Below, in pieces: positions 11,343 through 19,350 of a DNA stretch of 64,000 nt. A model generated the notes under the pieces. That model searched no databases and had not been told where the DNA came from. It was given only the letters and a program-made list of their open reading frames with translations. How positions within the stretch are numbered: the first letter of the stretch is position 1; every line of letters begins with the position of its first letter. The translations under genes and the position numbers were made by a program. The stretch is from Tardiphaga robiniae (GTDB lineage: Bacteria > Pseudomonadota > Alphaproteobacteria > Rhizobiales > Xanthobacteraceae): NCBI RefSeq assembly GCF_013359755.1, contig NZ_JABMCJ010000074.1, positions 62,001 to 126,000 on the forward strand, written 5' to 3'.

Positions 11343-11955
11343 TGCTGCAGAAATTCGCGCGCTTGTAGGTGGGGTCGCGGAGGTCGAGCACGTCAGCCTT
11401 CACGTTGCCAAAGGTCGTGTCCGGCTTGTGGATCGTCCCCGCAGCGAACGCATCGATGATCCCGTTCTTGAAGTCATGGCCACGCGGATGGTAGACGCAC
11501 ACTTCGTGGCGCTGATGGGCGGTGAAGGCATCATACTCCAGACCCAATACATCCATCTCAACACCGGCCGTGACGAGCGCCACCACGGGCCGCTTGTGCT
11601 TGGGAATGCCCGGTGTCGTGTGAAGCGCGATGGCGTCCCAGACATCGTCGATGTCGCGCTCATCGATCCTGTGGCTGCGCAGAAAGTCTGCGGCAGCATT
11701 TGCGCCATCGACTTCGAAGCGCTCCTCCTTGCTCGCATAGGGCGCCTGCAGGCCCATGTCGTGAAACATCGCGCCGACATAAAGTAACTCGGAATCGACT
11801 TTGAGACCCTTGCGCTGTCCGGCGAGCGCGCCGAACAGGAAAACCCGATTGGAATGATGATACAGAAGATCGCTTTCGGTGTCGCGCACCAGCTGATCGA
11901 CCTGGCGGGCGAGGGCGCTGTCGGGGACTGTGATGCCGGCGATGGTCTTGCTCAT
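11314..11955 (-). CDS. HD-domain hydrolase resembling cyanamide hydratase
   Basis: A 213-residue HD-superfamily metal-dependent hydrolase. Metal ligands are visible as LYHHSNRVFLFG (first His), MFHDMGL (the HD pair), and AIALHTTPGIP with a further acidic residue. The overall pattern (LYHHSNRVF, GAMFHDMGL, SLDVAxAIALHT-like) is that of the cyanamide hydratase/Ddi2 subgroup rather than nucleotide phosphodiesterases. The start ATG at 11955 is preceded by AAGGAG at seven bases, so I reject the longer frame to 12045. It is transcribed away from the GlxA-type regulator at 12128, with a 172-bp shared promoter region. The true substrate is unknown. Confidence 0.75.
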   Translation of the reverse strand: MSKTIAGITVPDSALARQVDQLVRDTESDLLYHHSNRVFLFGALAGQRKGLKVDSELLYVGAMFHDMGLQAPYASKEERFEVDGANAAADFLRSHRIDERDIDDVWDAIALHTTPGIPKHKRPVVALVTAGVEMDVLGLEYDAFTAHQRHEVCVYHPRGHDFKNGIIDAFAAGTIHKPDTTFGNVKADVLDLRDPTYKRANFCSIILNSAWSE

Positions 11956-12127
11956 GAGATGCTCCTTGCGGGGGTGTTGTGATGCATCCGTTGTCGTCCG
12001 GGGGCTGTGTCCTCGCAATCGCGCCGCGCCCTGCAAAGCTGCCATTCGCCCGTGATTTCCTGCCGCAAGACCACTATCTATTCAGAATGACTTGGGCCTT
12101 TCCTCGCCGTCGGAATGAAGCATCACC

Positions 12128-13087
12128 ATGAAGACCGTTGCTCTTGCGATCTTTCCGGGCGTCCAGTCGCTGGACGTAGCCGGCCCGCTTGATGTGTTCA
12201 TGGAGGCCAATGGCTTCGTCGCTCCGGGCGACGGCTACGACATCACACTTGTCGCTGCAGACTGCGCGCCGCTGCGTGCATCGAACGGCCTGCGGATATC
12301 TGCCGATCTGGCGTTCAGTGATGCGAACAAACCCTGGGATCTGGTTCTGGTGGCCGGCGGGCCTGGCCTGCCGACGGCAGAGGCTGACCCGCAGCTCACA
12401 GAGTGGCTGGCCAATGCGGCGCTCCAGGCGGAGCGCTATGGCTCGGTCTGCACCGGGGCATTCGCGCTCGGCCATGCAGGCTTGCTCGACGACAAGACTG
12501 TGACGACGCACTGGCAGAATGCGCCGCTATTGGCGGTGCGTTTTCCGAAGGCGCATGTGGAGTTCGATCGCATCTATAGTCGTGACGGCGCGCTGGTGAC
12601 GTCGGCCGGCGTCACCGCAGGGATCGATCTCGGTCTCGCACTGGTCCAGGAAGATCATGGCGCGGATGTCGCGCTGGCCGTAGCCAAGCGTCTGGTTGTG
12701 GTGGCGCAGCGCCAGGGTGGCCAGTCGCAATTCAGTCCCTATCTGGTACCGCCGGCCGAGCCGCATTCTCCGATTGCGCGAGTCCATGCCCATGTGATGG
12801 CCCATCTGCGTGACGCGCACAGCGTGGACGAACTGGCCGATGTGGCGGGCATGAGCGCGCGCACCTTCGCGCGGGTATTCAAGCACGAAACAAAGATGAC
12901 GCCGGCAGATTTTGTCGAGGGCGCCCGGATCGACACGGCGCCTAACCGCCTCGAAGGCAGCGATCTGCCGCTCAAGGTCGTGGCCTATGAATCCGGTTTC
13001 ACCACCGCCGAACATATGCGTCAGGTCTTCGTGCGACGGCTGGGCCTGACGCCCAGCCAGTATCGGTCCAGCTTTCGCGCGCTCTGA
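12128..13087 (+). CDS. GlxA-family regulator (DJ-1/PfpI + AraC HTH)
   Basis: A 319-residue transcription factor with an N-terminal DJ-1/PfpI (class I glutamine amidotransferase-like) domain (about 1-185) and a C-terminal AraC/XylS double helix-turn-helix (about 215-318). The sensor domain keeps the nucleophile-elbow cysteine (YGSVCTGAFALGHAGLL). The HTH reads SVDELADVAGMSARTFARVFKHETKMTPADFV followed by VAYESGFTTAEHMRQVFVRRLGLTPSQYR. Relatives control quaternary amine, arginine or stress genes. Divergent placement from the HD hydrolase suggests it regulates that gene, perhaps sensing its substrate. Confidence 0.88.
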   Translation: MKTVALAIFPGVQSLDVAGPLDVFMEANGFVAPGDGYDITLVAADCAPLRASNGLRISADLAFSDANKPWDLVLVAGGPGLPTAEADPQLTEWLANAALQAERYGSVCTGAFALGHAGLLDDKTVTTHWQNAPLLAVRFPKAHVEFDRIYSRDGALVTSAGVTAGIDLGLALVQEDHGADVALAVAKRLVVVAQRQGGQSQFSPYLVPPAEPHSPIARVHAHVMAHLRDAHSVDELADVAGMSARTFARVFKHETKMTPADFVEGARIDTAPNRLEGSDLPLKVVAYESGFTTAEHMRQVFVRRLGLTPSQYRSSFRAL

Positions 13088-13093
13088 TTCTGC

Positions 13094-13291
13094 TCAAGCG
13101 AGTTGCAGCGAAGAAATCGGATCGCTCGCAGGAAAGCTGTCCATCAGCGCTTCGTTCAGCATCTCGTCGAGGCGGCGCCGGGCGATCTGCTCCGTCGTCT
13201 CGAACGCCGTGAGCGCGCCTGCGTGCTCCACGAAATCGTTGAAGTTGATCCTTTCAGTGGTCGTCATCAGGTCGCGCATCGCATCCTTCAT
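13094..13291 (-). CDS. Small conserved hypothetical protein
   Basis: A 65-residue acidic protein with no cysteine or membrane segment. Its C-terminus LMDSFPASDPISSLQLA carries the DSFPASDP motif found at the end of many small alphaproteobacterial proteins of unknown function. It ends seven bases past the glxA-type gene, in convergent orientation. Neither the ATG at 13291 nor the in-frame ATG at 13267 has a clear ribosome-binding site. Coding is supported mainly by the recognisable C-terminal motif. Confidence 0.5.
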   Translation of the reverse strand: MKDAMRDLMTTTERINFNDFVEHAGALTAFETTEQIARRRLDEMLNEALMDSFPASDPISSLQLA

Positions 13292-13481
13292 CGGTTGATC
13301 ACGATGTTCTGCGCTTCGCGGTGCTCGGCGGCAACGAATCGCATCGTGCAGAAACCGCCAACGATCCCGTGGTTTCCGCCATGCAAGCGGTTGTCCACTG
13401 AACCAACAGCCCTACCGAATTTGTTGCGTTCGGCGCCAATGCTCGCTTGACACTTCACCGCGGGTCACACCAAATGTAGAT

Positions 13482-13667
13482 GTCACGGTCCGCCTGGTCG
13501 CAAGACTTGGTGGCTAAGAGGGAAGCCGGTAAAGACGCTGTTTTGCGTCATATTCCGGCGCTGCCCCCGCAACTGTAAGCAGTGAGTCTGTTTCGATTGA
13601 AGTCACTGATGCGCAAGCATCGGGAAGGCTGAAACAGACATTGACCTGCGAGCCAGGAGACCTGCCG
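13482..13667 (+). promoter_or_regulatory. Cobalamin (adenosylcobalamin) riboswitch
   Basis: The region carries the conserved B12-box core in order: AGGGAAGCCGGTAAAG, ATTCCGGCGCTGCCCCCGCA followed by ACTGTAAGC, a GTCACTG arm, GGGAAGGC and the end motif GCGAGCCAGGAGACCTGCC. It precedes nrdA by 136 bp on the same strand. In known cases such switches shut off B12-independent isozymes, here the class I ribonucleotide reductase, when coenzyme B12 is plentiful. The exact 5' limit is approximate. Confidence 0.93.
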
Positions 13668-13721
13668 CGACACCAGAACGTCCATGGGCGGGGTGTCCCA
13701 GCGGTCGCTTGCAGGCAATGC

Positions 13722-13745
13722 CGGCGGATCTCCGCCGTGTATTTT
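13722..13745 (+). terminator. Candidate expression-platform hairpin of the B12 riboswitch
   Basis: CGGCGG and CCGCCG pair around ATCT and are followed by TGTATTTTG. The position between riboswitch and nrdA start fits an intrinsic terminator used in the ligand-bound state. The T-tract is weak, so translational control is also possible. Confidence 0.4.
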
Positions 13746-13802
13746 GCAGCGTCCTTTCGGCCCCAGCCCCCATTGCTACACGCATCACACGGGGTCTTGC
13801 CG

Positions 13803-16733
13803 ATGCCTACTTCATCTTCTGTTTTGTCCAACGGACGCGATGCGGCTCATGCGCCGCTGATTCAACTCTCGCCGGAAACGCTCGCTGCGCCTGCGCGCGA
13901 ACCCTCGATGCAGATCATCCGACGCAACGGCACGGTGTCGCCGTTCGACGGCAGCAAGATTTCCGTGGCCATGACCAAGGCTTTCCTCGCGGTCGAGGGC
14001 CACACGGCAGCGGCCTCGCGCCGCGTCCATGAGGCGGTGGAACAGCTGACCTGCGAAGTCGTAGCCGCACTGACGCGCCGCGTCGGTGAGGGGCGCACCT
14101 TCCATATCGAGGACGTCCAGGATCAGGTCGAGCTAGCGCTGATGCGCAGCGAGCACCACAAGGTGGCCCGCGCCTATGTGCTGTACCGCGAGGAGCGCGC
14201 TCGCACCCGCGCCGAGGAACTGGCCGCGAAGCCGGCGCTCGTCTCCAGCGCACCGGTGCTGCATGTCACGCTCGCCAATGGCACCCGTGCGCCGCTCGAT
14301 TCGGCGCGTTTGGCGCTGATCGTCAACGAGGCCTGCGCCGGCCTGGACGGCGTCGATGCCGCGCCCGTGCTGGAGGAAACGCGCCGCAATCTCTATGACG
14401 GCATCACGCTGGATGAGCTGGCACTGGCCGGCATCATGGCCGCGCGCACGTTGGTGGAGCAGGAGCCGAACTACACCTTTGTCAGCGCCCGCCTGCTGCT
14501 CGACAAGCTGCGCACCGAAGTCCTGTCCATTGTAGGGGGCACGCCGACCCACGCGTCGCAGGCCGACATGACCACGCGCTACGCCGAATATTTCGGCGCC
14601 TATATCAAGACCGGCATTGCGGCCGAGCTGCTCGATCCCGAACTCGCGCGCTTCGACCTGAAGCGAATCGCTGCCGCGCTGAAGCCGGAAGGGGACCTTC
14701 AGTTCCAGTTCCTGGGATTGCAGACGCTCTATGATCGCTACTTCCTGCATGTGCAGGGCAATCGCATCGAACTGCCGCAGGCCTTCTTCATGCGCGTTGC
14801 CATGGGCCTCGCGCTGCGCGAGATCGACCGCGAAGCCCGCGCCATCGAATTCTACAATCTGCTGTCGTCGTTCGACTTCATGGCCTCGACGCCGACGCTG
14901 TTCAATTCGGGTACGCAGCGGCCGCAGCTGTCGTCCTGCTTCCTCACGACGGTGGCCGACGATCTCGACGGCATCTTTAAGTCGGTGAAGGACAACGCAC
15001 TGCTGGCGAAATATTCCGGCGGTCTCGGCAATGACTGGACGCGCGTGCGCGGTCTCGGCGCGCATATCAAGGGTACCAATGGCGAGAGCCAGGGCGTGGT
15101 GCCATTCCTCAAGGTCGCCAACGATACGGCCATCGCCGTCAACCAGGGCGGCAAGCGCAAGGGCGCGGTCTGCGCTTACTTGGAAACCTGGCACATCGAC
15201 ATCGAGGAGTTTCTCGATCTCCGCAAGAACACCGGCGACGATCGCCGCCGCACCCACGATATGAACACCGCCAACTGGGTGCCAGACCTGTTCATGCAGC
15301 GCGTCGAGGCCGATGGCGAATGGACGCTGTTCTCGCCCGACGAGACGCCGGAACTGCATGATCTCTATGGCAAGCCATTCGCGGAGCGTTACGCGGTTTA
15401 CGAAGAAAAGGCCGCGCGTGGAGAGATCCGCGTGTTCAAGAAAGTGCGCGCAACTGACCTGTGGCGCCGCATGCTGACCATGGTGTTCGAGACCGGCCAT
15501 CCCTGGATCACCTTCAAGGATCCCTGCAACCTGCGCTCGCCGCAGCAGCATGCCGGCGTGATCCATTCATCGAATCTCTGCACGGAGATAACGCTGAATA
15601 CCTCGGACGACGAAGTCGCCGTCTGCAATCTCGGTTCGGTCAATCTGCTCAATCACATCGGCAAAGACGGCCTCGATCACATCAGGCTCACGCGCACCGT
15701 GACCACGGCGATGCGGATGCTCGACAATGTCATCGACATCAATTTCTACACCATCCCGGAAGCGCGCCGCTCGAACCTCAAGCATCGTCCGGTGGGTCTG
15801 GGTCTGATGGGCTTTCAGGATGCACTGCAGGTGCAGGGTATCGCGATGGCGTCGGATGCGGCCGTGGCGTTTGCCGACACCAGCATGGAAGCGATTGCCT
15901 TCCATTCGATCTCCGCATCGGTAGATCTCGCCGCCGAGCGCGGCCGTTATCCGTCCTTCGATGGATCGCTGTGGAGCCGCGGCATCCTGCCGATCGACTC
16001 CATCGAGATACTCGCGGAAGCCCGCGGTGGCGTGCAGATGGATCGCTCGACCACGCTCGACTGGAACGGCCTGCGTGACCGCGTGAAGTCCACCGGCATG
16101 CGCAATTCCAACGTGATGGCGATTGCGCCGACAGCGACGATCTCCAATATCTGCGGCGTCGCGCAGTCGATCGAGCCGGCCTATCAGAACCTCTATGTCA
16201 AATCGAACATGTCAGGCGATTTCACAGTGGTGAATGCCTTCCTTGTGCGCGATCTGAAAAAGAGGGGCCTGTGGGACGAGGTGATGGTCTCGGACCTGAA
16301 ATATTTCGATGGCAGCGTCGGATCGATCGACCGTGTACCTGACGATCTCAAGGCGCTGTATGCGACCTCGTTCGAGATCGACAGTGCATGGTTGATCGAA
16401 GCGGCCTCGCGCCGTCAGAAGTGGATCGATCAGGCGCAGTCGCTCAACCTCTACATCGCCAATCCCTCAGGCAAGAAGCTCGATCAGCTCTATCGCCTGG
16501 CCTGGACGCTGGGGTTGAAGACCACCTACTACCTGCGCTCGCGCAGCGCCACGCATGTGGAGAAGTCAACGCTGAAGGGGACCGATGGCAAGCTCAACGC
16601 AGTCTCGGCGACGGTCGCGACAGCTAAGACGGCGGGTGCGCCGATCCTCGTTCAGTCCTCCGTCACTGCGCCGGAGTTGAATGTCGCGATGGCATGCTCG
16701 ATCGACAACCCCGAATGCGAGGCGTGCCAGTAA
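13803..16733 (+). CDS. nrdA: Class I ribonucleoside-diphosphate reductase, alpha subunit
   Basis: The large catalytic subunit reduces NDPs to dNDPs together with NrdB. The 976-residue product carries two ATP-cone-like allosteric domains (about 36-130, beginning MQIIRRNGTVSPFDGSKI, and 150-240, beginning VLHVTLANGTRAPLDSARL). The ten-stranded barrel follows, with LSSCFLTTVADDLDGIF (first redox Cys), the SSNLCTEI active site (thiyl Cys with N and E), and NSNVMAIAPTATISNICG. The C-terminus ends ECEACQ, the CxxC shuttle. I start at ATG 13803, since the longer frame begins inside the riboswitch. nrdB follows after 145 bp that hold a palindromic repeat. Two cones are more than the E. coli enzyme has and fit the tyrosine-less NrdB next door. 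Confidence 0.95.
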   Translation: MPTSSSVLSNGRDAAHAPLIQLSPETLAAPAREPSMQIIRRNGTVSPFDGSKISVAMTKAFLAVEGHTAAASRRVHEAVEQLTCEVVAALTRRVGEGRTFHIEDVQDQVELALMRSEHHKVARAYVLYREERARTRAEELAAKPALVSSAPVLHVTLANGTRAPLDSARLALIVNEACAGLDGVDAAPVLEETRRNLYDGITLDELALAGIMAARTLVEQEPNYTFVSARLLLDKLRTEVLSIVGGTPTHASQADMTTRYAEYFGAYIKTGIAAELLDPELARFDLKRIAAALKPEGDLQFQFLGLQTLYDRYFLHVQGNRIELPQAFFMRVAMGLALREIDREARAIEFYNLLSSFDFMASTPTLFNSGTQRPQLSSCFLTTVADDLDGIFKSVKDNALLAKYSGGLGNDWTRVRGLGAHIKGTNGESQGVVPFLKVANDTAIAVNQGGKRKGAVCAYLETWHIDIEEFLDLRKNTGDDRRRTHDMNTANWVPDLFMQRVEADGEWTLFSPDETPELHDLYGKPFAERYAVYEEKAARGEIRVFKKVRATDLWRRMLTMVFETGHPWITFKDPCNLRSPQQHAGVIHSSNLCTEITLNTSDDEVAVCNLGSVNLLNHIGKDGLDHIRLTRTVTTAMRMLDNVIDINFYTIPEARRSNLKHRPVGLGLMGFQDALQVQGIAMASDAAVAFADTSMEAIAFHSISASVDLAAERGRYPSFDGSLWSRGILPIDSIEILAEARGGVQMDRSTTLDWNGLRDRVKSTGMRNSNVMAIAPTATISNICGVAQSIEPAYQNLYVKSNMSGDFTVVNAFLVRDLKKRGLWDEVMVSDLKYFDGSVGSIDRVPDDLKALYATSFEIDSAWLIEAASRRQKWIDQAQSLNLYIANPSGKKLDQLYRLAWTLGLKTTYYLRSRSATHVEKSTLKGTDGKLNAVSATVATAKTAGAPILVQSSVTAPELNVAMACSIDNPECEACQ

Positions 16734-16750
16734 GGGTGCGCCAAACACAC

Positions 16751-16853
16751 TGACCTCATCCTGAGGAGCGGCCTCTTGGCCGCGTCTCGAAGGATGGCCC
16801 CACGCTCATGGTTCGAGACGCCCGCTGAAGAAGCGGGCTCCTCACCATGAGGG
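16751..16853. repeat. Imperfect palindromic intergenic repeat between nrdA and nrdB
   Basis: Two inverted arms: the left begins CCTCATCCTGAGGAG and ends GTCTCGAAGGATGG; the right, read on the other strand, begins CCTCATGGTGAGGAG and ends GTCTCGAACCATGAG. Each arm has its own inner hairpin (CGGCC/GGCCG and CCCGC/GCGGG). This looks like a dispersed Bradyrhizobium-type repeat lying inside the nrdAB transcript. Confidence 0.8.
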
Positions 16854-16878
16854 CCGAACAAATACGCAAGGAACACCC

Positions 16879-18003
16879 ATGCTCGACTGGTCCGATACCT
16901 CATCCGCTCCCAAAACCCCCACCTTCATCCCGATCCCGCAATCTTCCACCGACGCCACGGGTCTCGGTACCATCGATCGCTCCGGCGGCCGCGTCTCGGT
17001 GGACGAAAAGCGCATGATCAATTGCCGCGCTGACGTCAATCAGCTGCTGCCGCTGAAATACAAATGGGCGTGGGAGAAGTATCTCGCCGGCTGCAACAAT
17101 CACTGGATGCCAACCGAAGTCTCGATGCAGGCTGATATGGCGCTGTGGAAGTCGCGCGACGGTCTGACCGAAGACGAGCGCCGCGCCATCAAGCGCAATC
17201 TCGGTTTCTTCGCGGCATCGGAGAGCCTCGTCGCCAACAATATCGTGCTGGCGATCTATCGCCACCTCACCAACCCGGAATGTCGGCAATATTTGTTGCG
17301 GCAGTCGTTCGAGGAGGCGGTGCATACGCACACCTTCCAGTACATCGTCGAGAGTCTCGGCCTCGATGAGGGCGAGCTGTTCAACATGTATCGCGAGGTG
17401 CCGTCGATCACCGAGAAGGCCGCCTGGGCGCTCAAGCACACCCAGCATCTCGACGATCCCGACTTCAAGACCGGCACGCCGGAGACCGATCAGGCCTTCA
17501 TGCGCGATCTCGTGGCGTTCTATGTGATCTTCGAAGGCATGTGGTTTTATACGGGCTTTGCGCAGATCCTGTCGCTCGGCCGCCGCAACAAGATGGTCGG
17601 GATCGCCGAACAGTATCAATACATCCTGCGCGATGAATCGATCCACCTGAATTTCGGCATCGACGTCATCAACCAGATCAAGATCGAGAATCCGCACCTC
17701 TGGACCAAAGCGTTCCAGGAGGAAATCCGCGACATGATCCGCACCGCGGCCGAGCTCGAGGCGGCCTATGGGCGGGACACCATGCCGCGCGGCTTCCTCG
17801 GACTGAATGCGGCGCTGTGCGAGACCTATATGCACTTCATCGCCAACCGTCGCTGCGCCCAGATCGGTCTCGCGCCGGTGTTCGTTGAGACGGAAAATCC
17901 GTTCCCGTGGATGTCAGAAGCCATGGACCTGAAGAAGGAGAAGAACTTCTTCGAGACCCGGGTGATCGAATACCAGAATGGCGGCGCGCTGAACTGGGAG
18001 TAG
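16879..18003 (+). CDS. nrdB: Class Ic (tyrosine-less) ribonucleotide reductase beta subunit
   Basis: The small subunit holds the metal cofactor that starts the radical reaction in NrdA. In this 374-residue protein the expected metal ligands are E115 ([11 protein letters not shown]), E146 and H149 (EEAVHTHTF), E219 (VIFEG), and E253 and H256 (DESIH). The position of the radical tyrosine is F153, seven residues after E146. Both the Phe and the Glu in place of the first-ligand Asp are hallmarks of class Ic enzymes (Chlamydia type), which use a Mn(IV)/Fe(III) centre. The ligand spacings 31-3-70-34-3 equal those I recall for the Chlamydia protein. The gene follows nrdA and should share B12 control. 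No class I activation or glutaredoxin gene is adjacent. Confidence 0.94.
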   Translation: MLDWSDTSSAPKTPTFIPIPQSSTDATGLGTIDRSGGRVSVDEKRMINCRADVNQLLPLKYKWAWEKYLAGCNNHWMPTEVSMQADMALWKSRDGLTEDERRAIKRNLGFFAASESLVANNIVLAIYRHLTNPECRQYLLRQSFEEAVHTHTFQYIVESLGLDEGELFNMYREVPSITEKAAWALKHTQHLDDPDFKTGTPETDQAFMRDLVAFYVIFEGMWFYTGFAQILSLGRRNKMVGIAEQYQYILRDESIHLNFGIDVINQIKIENPHLWTKAFQEEIRDMIRTAAELEAAYGRDTMPRGFLGLNAALCETYMHFIANRRCAQIGLAPVFVETENPFPWMSEAMDLKKEKNFFETRVIEYQNGGALNWE

Positions 18004-18062
18004 TCTTTGGTCTCATATCCGGCGCTGCATGGCGCATATGAATCCGCATCGCTTGACCTGAT

Positions 18063-18106
18063 CGCGTGATGCCCGCAGGCATGATCTCGCCTTTCGGCAT
18101 CACGCG
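18063..18106 (+). promoter_or_regulatory. 11-bp inverted repeat just upstream of azlC
   Basis: CGCGTGATGCC (18063-18073) and GGCATCACGCG (18096-18106) are perfect inverted arms separated by 22 bases, ending ten bases before the azlC start. It may be an operator or a leader hairpin that covers the azlC ribosome site. Confidence 0.5.
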
Positions 18107-18115
18107 GATCAGTCG

Positions 18116-18865
18116 ATGCACGCCACCCACATCCCTAAAGCACCAGCCTATTGGTCGAAGGCCGCCATCGTGCCTGGCATCATTGCCATCGGTCCGATGC
18201 TGCCCGGCACGCTGGCCTTCGGCATGGCATTCGGTGCGCTGTGCGCGCAGAAGAACCTCTCGCTTGCCGAAGTCGAAGTGATGATGGCGACGGTCTATGG
18301 CGGCTTGTCACAGTTTGTTGCGGTGCAGTCGTGGCCGGATGTTTTGACGCCGGGCGCGATCGCGACGCTGGCGCTGCTCACACTCACCGTAAACATCCGC
18401 TTCTTCCTGATGAGCGCGACACTGCGCCCGTGGTTCGGCACGTTGCCCGCATGGCAGGCCTATCCGTCGATGCTGCTCGTGACCGACGGCGGCTGGCTCG
18501 CCGCGATGCGCTATCGCGATCATGGCGGGGCCGATGCGTCGTTCTATCTCGGCGGTGGCATCGTGCTGTATTTCACCTGGCTGTTCTCGGCCATCCCGGG
18601 CTTCCTGCTGGCCGAACAACTCACTGACCCGAGAAAGTATGGTGTCGATCTGGTGATGCCGGCCTTCTATGCCGCGATGCTGGTGCCCGCATGGAAGGGC
18701 CCCCGCCGTGCCATCCCTTGGGTCGTGTCGGGCGTCGTTGCCCTCGCGGTGCATTGGTTGGTGCCGGGCTGGTGGTTCATCATCGCCGGCGCGCTATCGG
18801 GAGCGATCAGTGCCGGGCTCATGGACGAACCCGAACCGCAGCATCCGGCGGGTGTGTCCGCATGA
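18116..18865 (+). CDS. azlC: Branched-chain amino acid exporter, large subunit AzlC
   Basis: AzlC forms with AzlD an inner-membrane exporter for branched-chain amino acids and analogues. The 249-residue product has the family start (KAAIVPGIIAIGPMLPGTLAFGMAFGALCAQKNLSLAEVEVMMATVYGGLSQFVAVQSW) and about seven or eight hydrophobic segments. The region LTVNIRFFLMSATLRPWF is also typical. Its TGA overlaps the azlD ATG in an ATGA, so the two are co-translated. An 11-bp inverted repeat lies just before the start. No Lrp/AsnC regulator is adjacent. Confidence 0.92.
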   Translation: MHATHIPKAPAYWSKAAIVPGIIAIGPMLPGTLAFGMAFGALCAQKNLSLAEVEVMMATVYGGLSQFVAVQSWPDVLTPGAIATLALLTLTVNIRFFLMSATLRPWFGTLPAWQAYPSMLLVTDGGWLAAMRYRDHGGADASFYLGGGIVLYFTWLFSAIPGFLLAEQLTDPRKYGVDLVMPAFYAAMLVPAWKGPRRAIPWVVSGVVALAVHWLVPGWWFIIAGALSGAISAGLMDEPEPQHPAGVSA

Positions 18866-19179
18866 CGGAATTTTTGCGCAGCGATGTGATGGTCGCCTTC
18901 GCGGTCATGACGGCGGTCACGGTGGCCTCACGCCTCGGAGGCTACTGGTTGATGGGCTACGTCAACGTCACGCCGCGGGTGCGGCGGATGCTCGATGCAT
19001 TGCCGGGCTCGATCATCGTCGCCGCCGCGCTGCCCGTGGCCGTCAATGGCGGGCCGGTCGTGGTTTTCGCGATCCTCGCCGCGATGGCGGTGACCATCAT
19101 CCGCCGCAACGACTTCATTGCCGTCATCACCGGCATGGCGGTAGCCGCGGCCGCCCGCGCGCTCGGTTTTGGCGGCTAG
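18862..19179 (+). CDS. azlD: Branched-chain amino acid exporter, small subunit AzlD
   Basis: The 105-residue small membrane partner of AzlC, with three or four hydrophobic segments and the family pattern AVMTAVTVASRLGGYWLMG, RRMLDALPGSIIVAAALPVAVNGGP and MAVTIIRRNDFIAVITGMAVAAAARAL. It begins at the ATG inside the azlC stop (ATGA). The frame is open much further upstream (to 18691) only because of high GC. The pair is expected to lower intracellular branched-chain amino acid levels. Confidence 0.92.
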   Translation: MTEFLRSDVMVAFAVMTAVTVASRLGGYWLMGYVNVTPRVRRMLDALPGSIIVAAALPVAVNGGPVVVFAILAAMAVTIIRRNDFIAVITGMAVAAAARALGFGG

Positions 19180-19350
19180 ATCTACCCGAAAAGTTGAATC
19201 CCGCTATGCGCAAAACACCTTGTCAACGAGTCTGAACTAGTGTTCAGTTCTTATCGCGAGCACCCTCAAGCTCGCTCAAAACCTTGAAGTTACGCGCCTT
19301 ATTTGTGACAGCCGTCAGGTTGGCCGAGGGGTGCCGGGGATGAGACGCTC

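Noticed and set aside
13641..13802. Upstream extension of nrdA into the riboswitch
   Set aside because: The first ATG lies in the riboswitch core, and the encoded residues do not match the NrdA N-terminus; ATG 13803 is preferred.
14133..15566. A 477-residue open frame antisense to nrdA
   Set aside because: Entirely opposite nrdA and without domain support.
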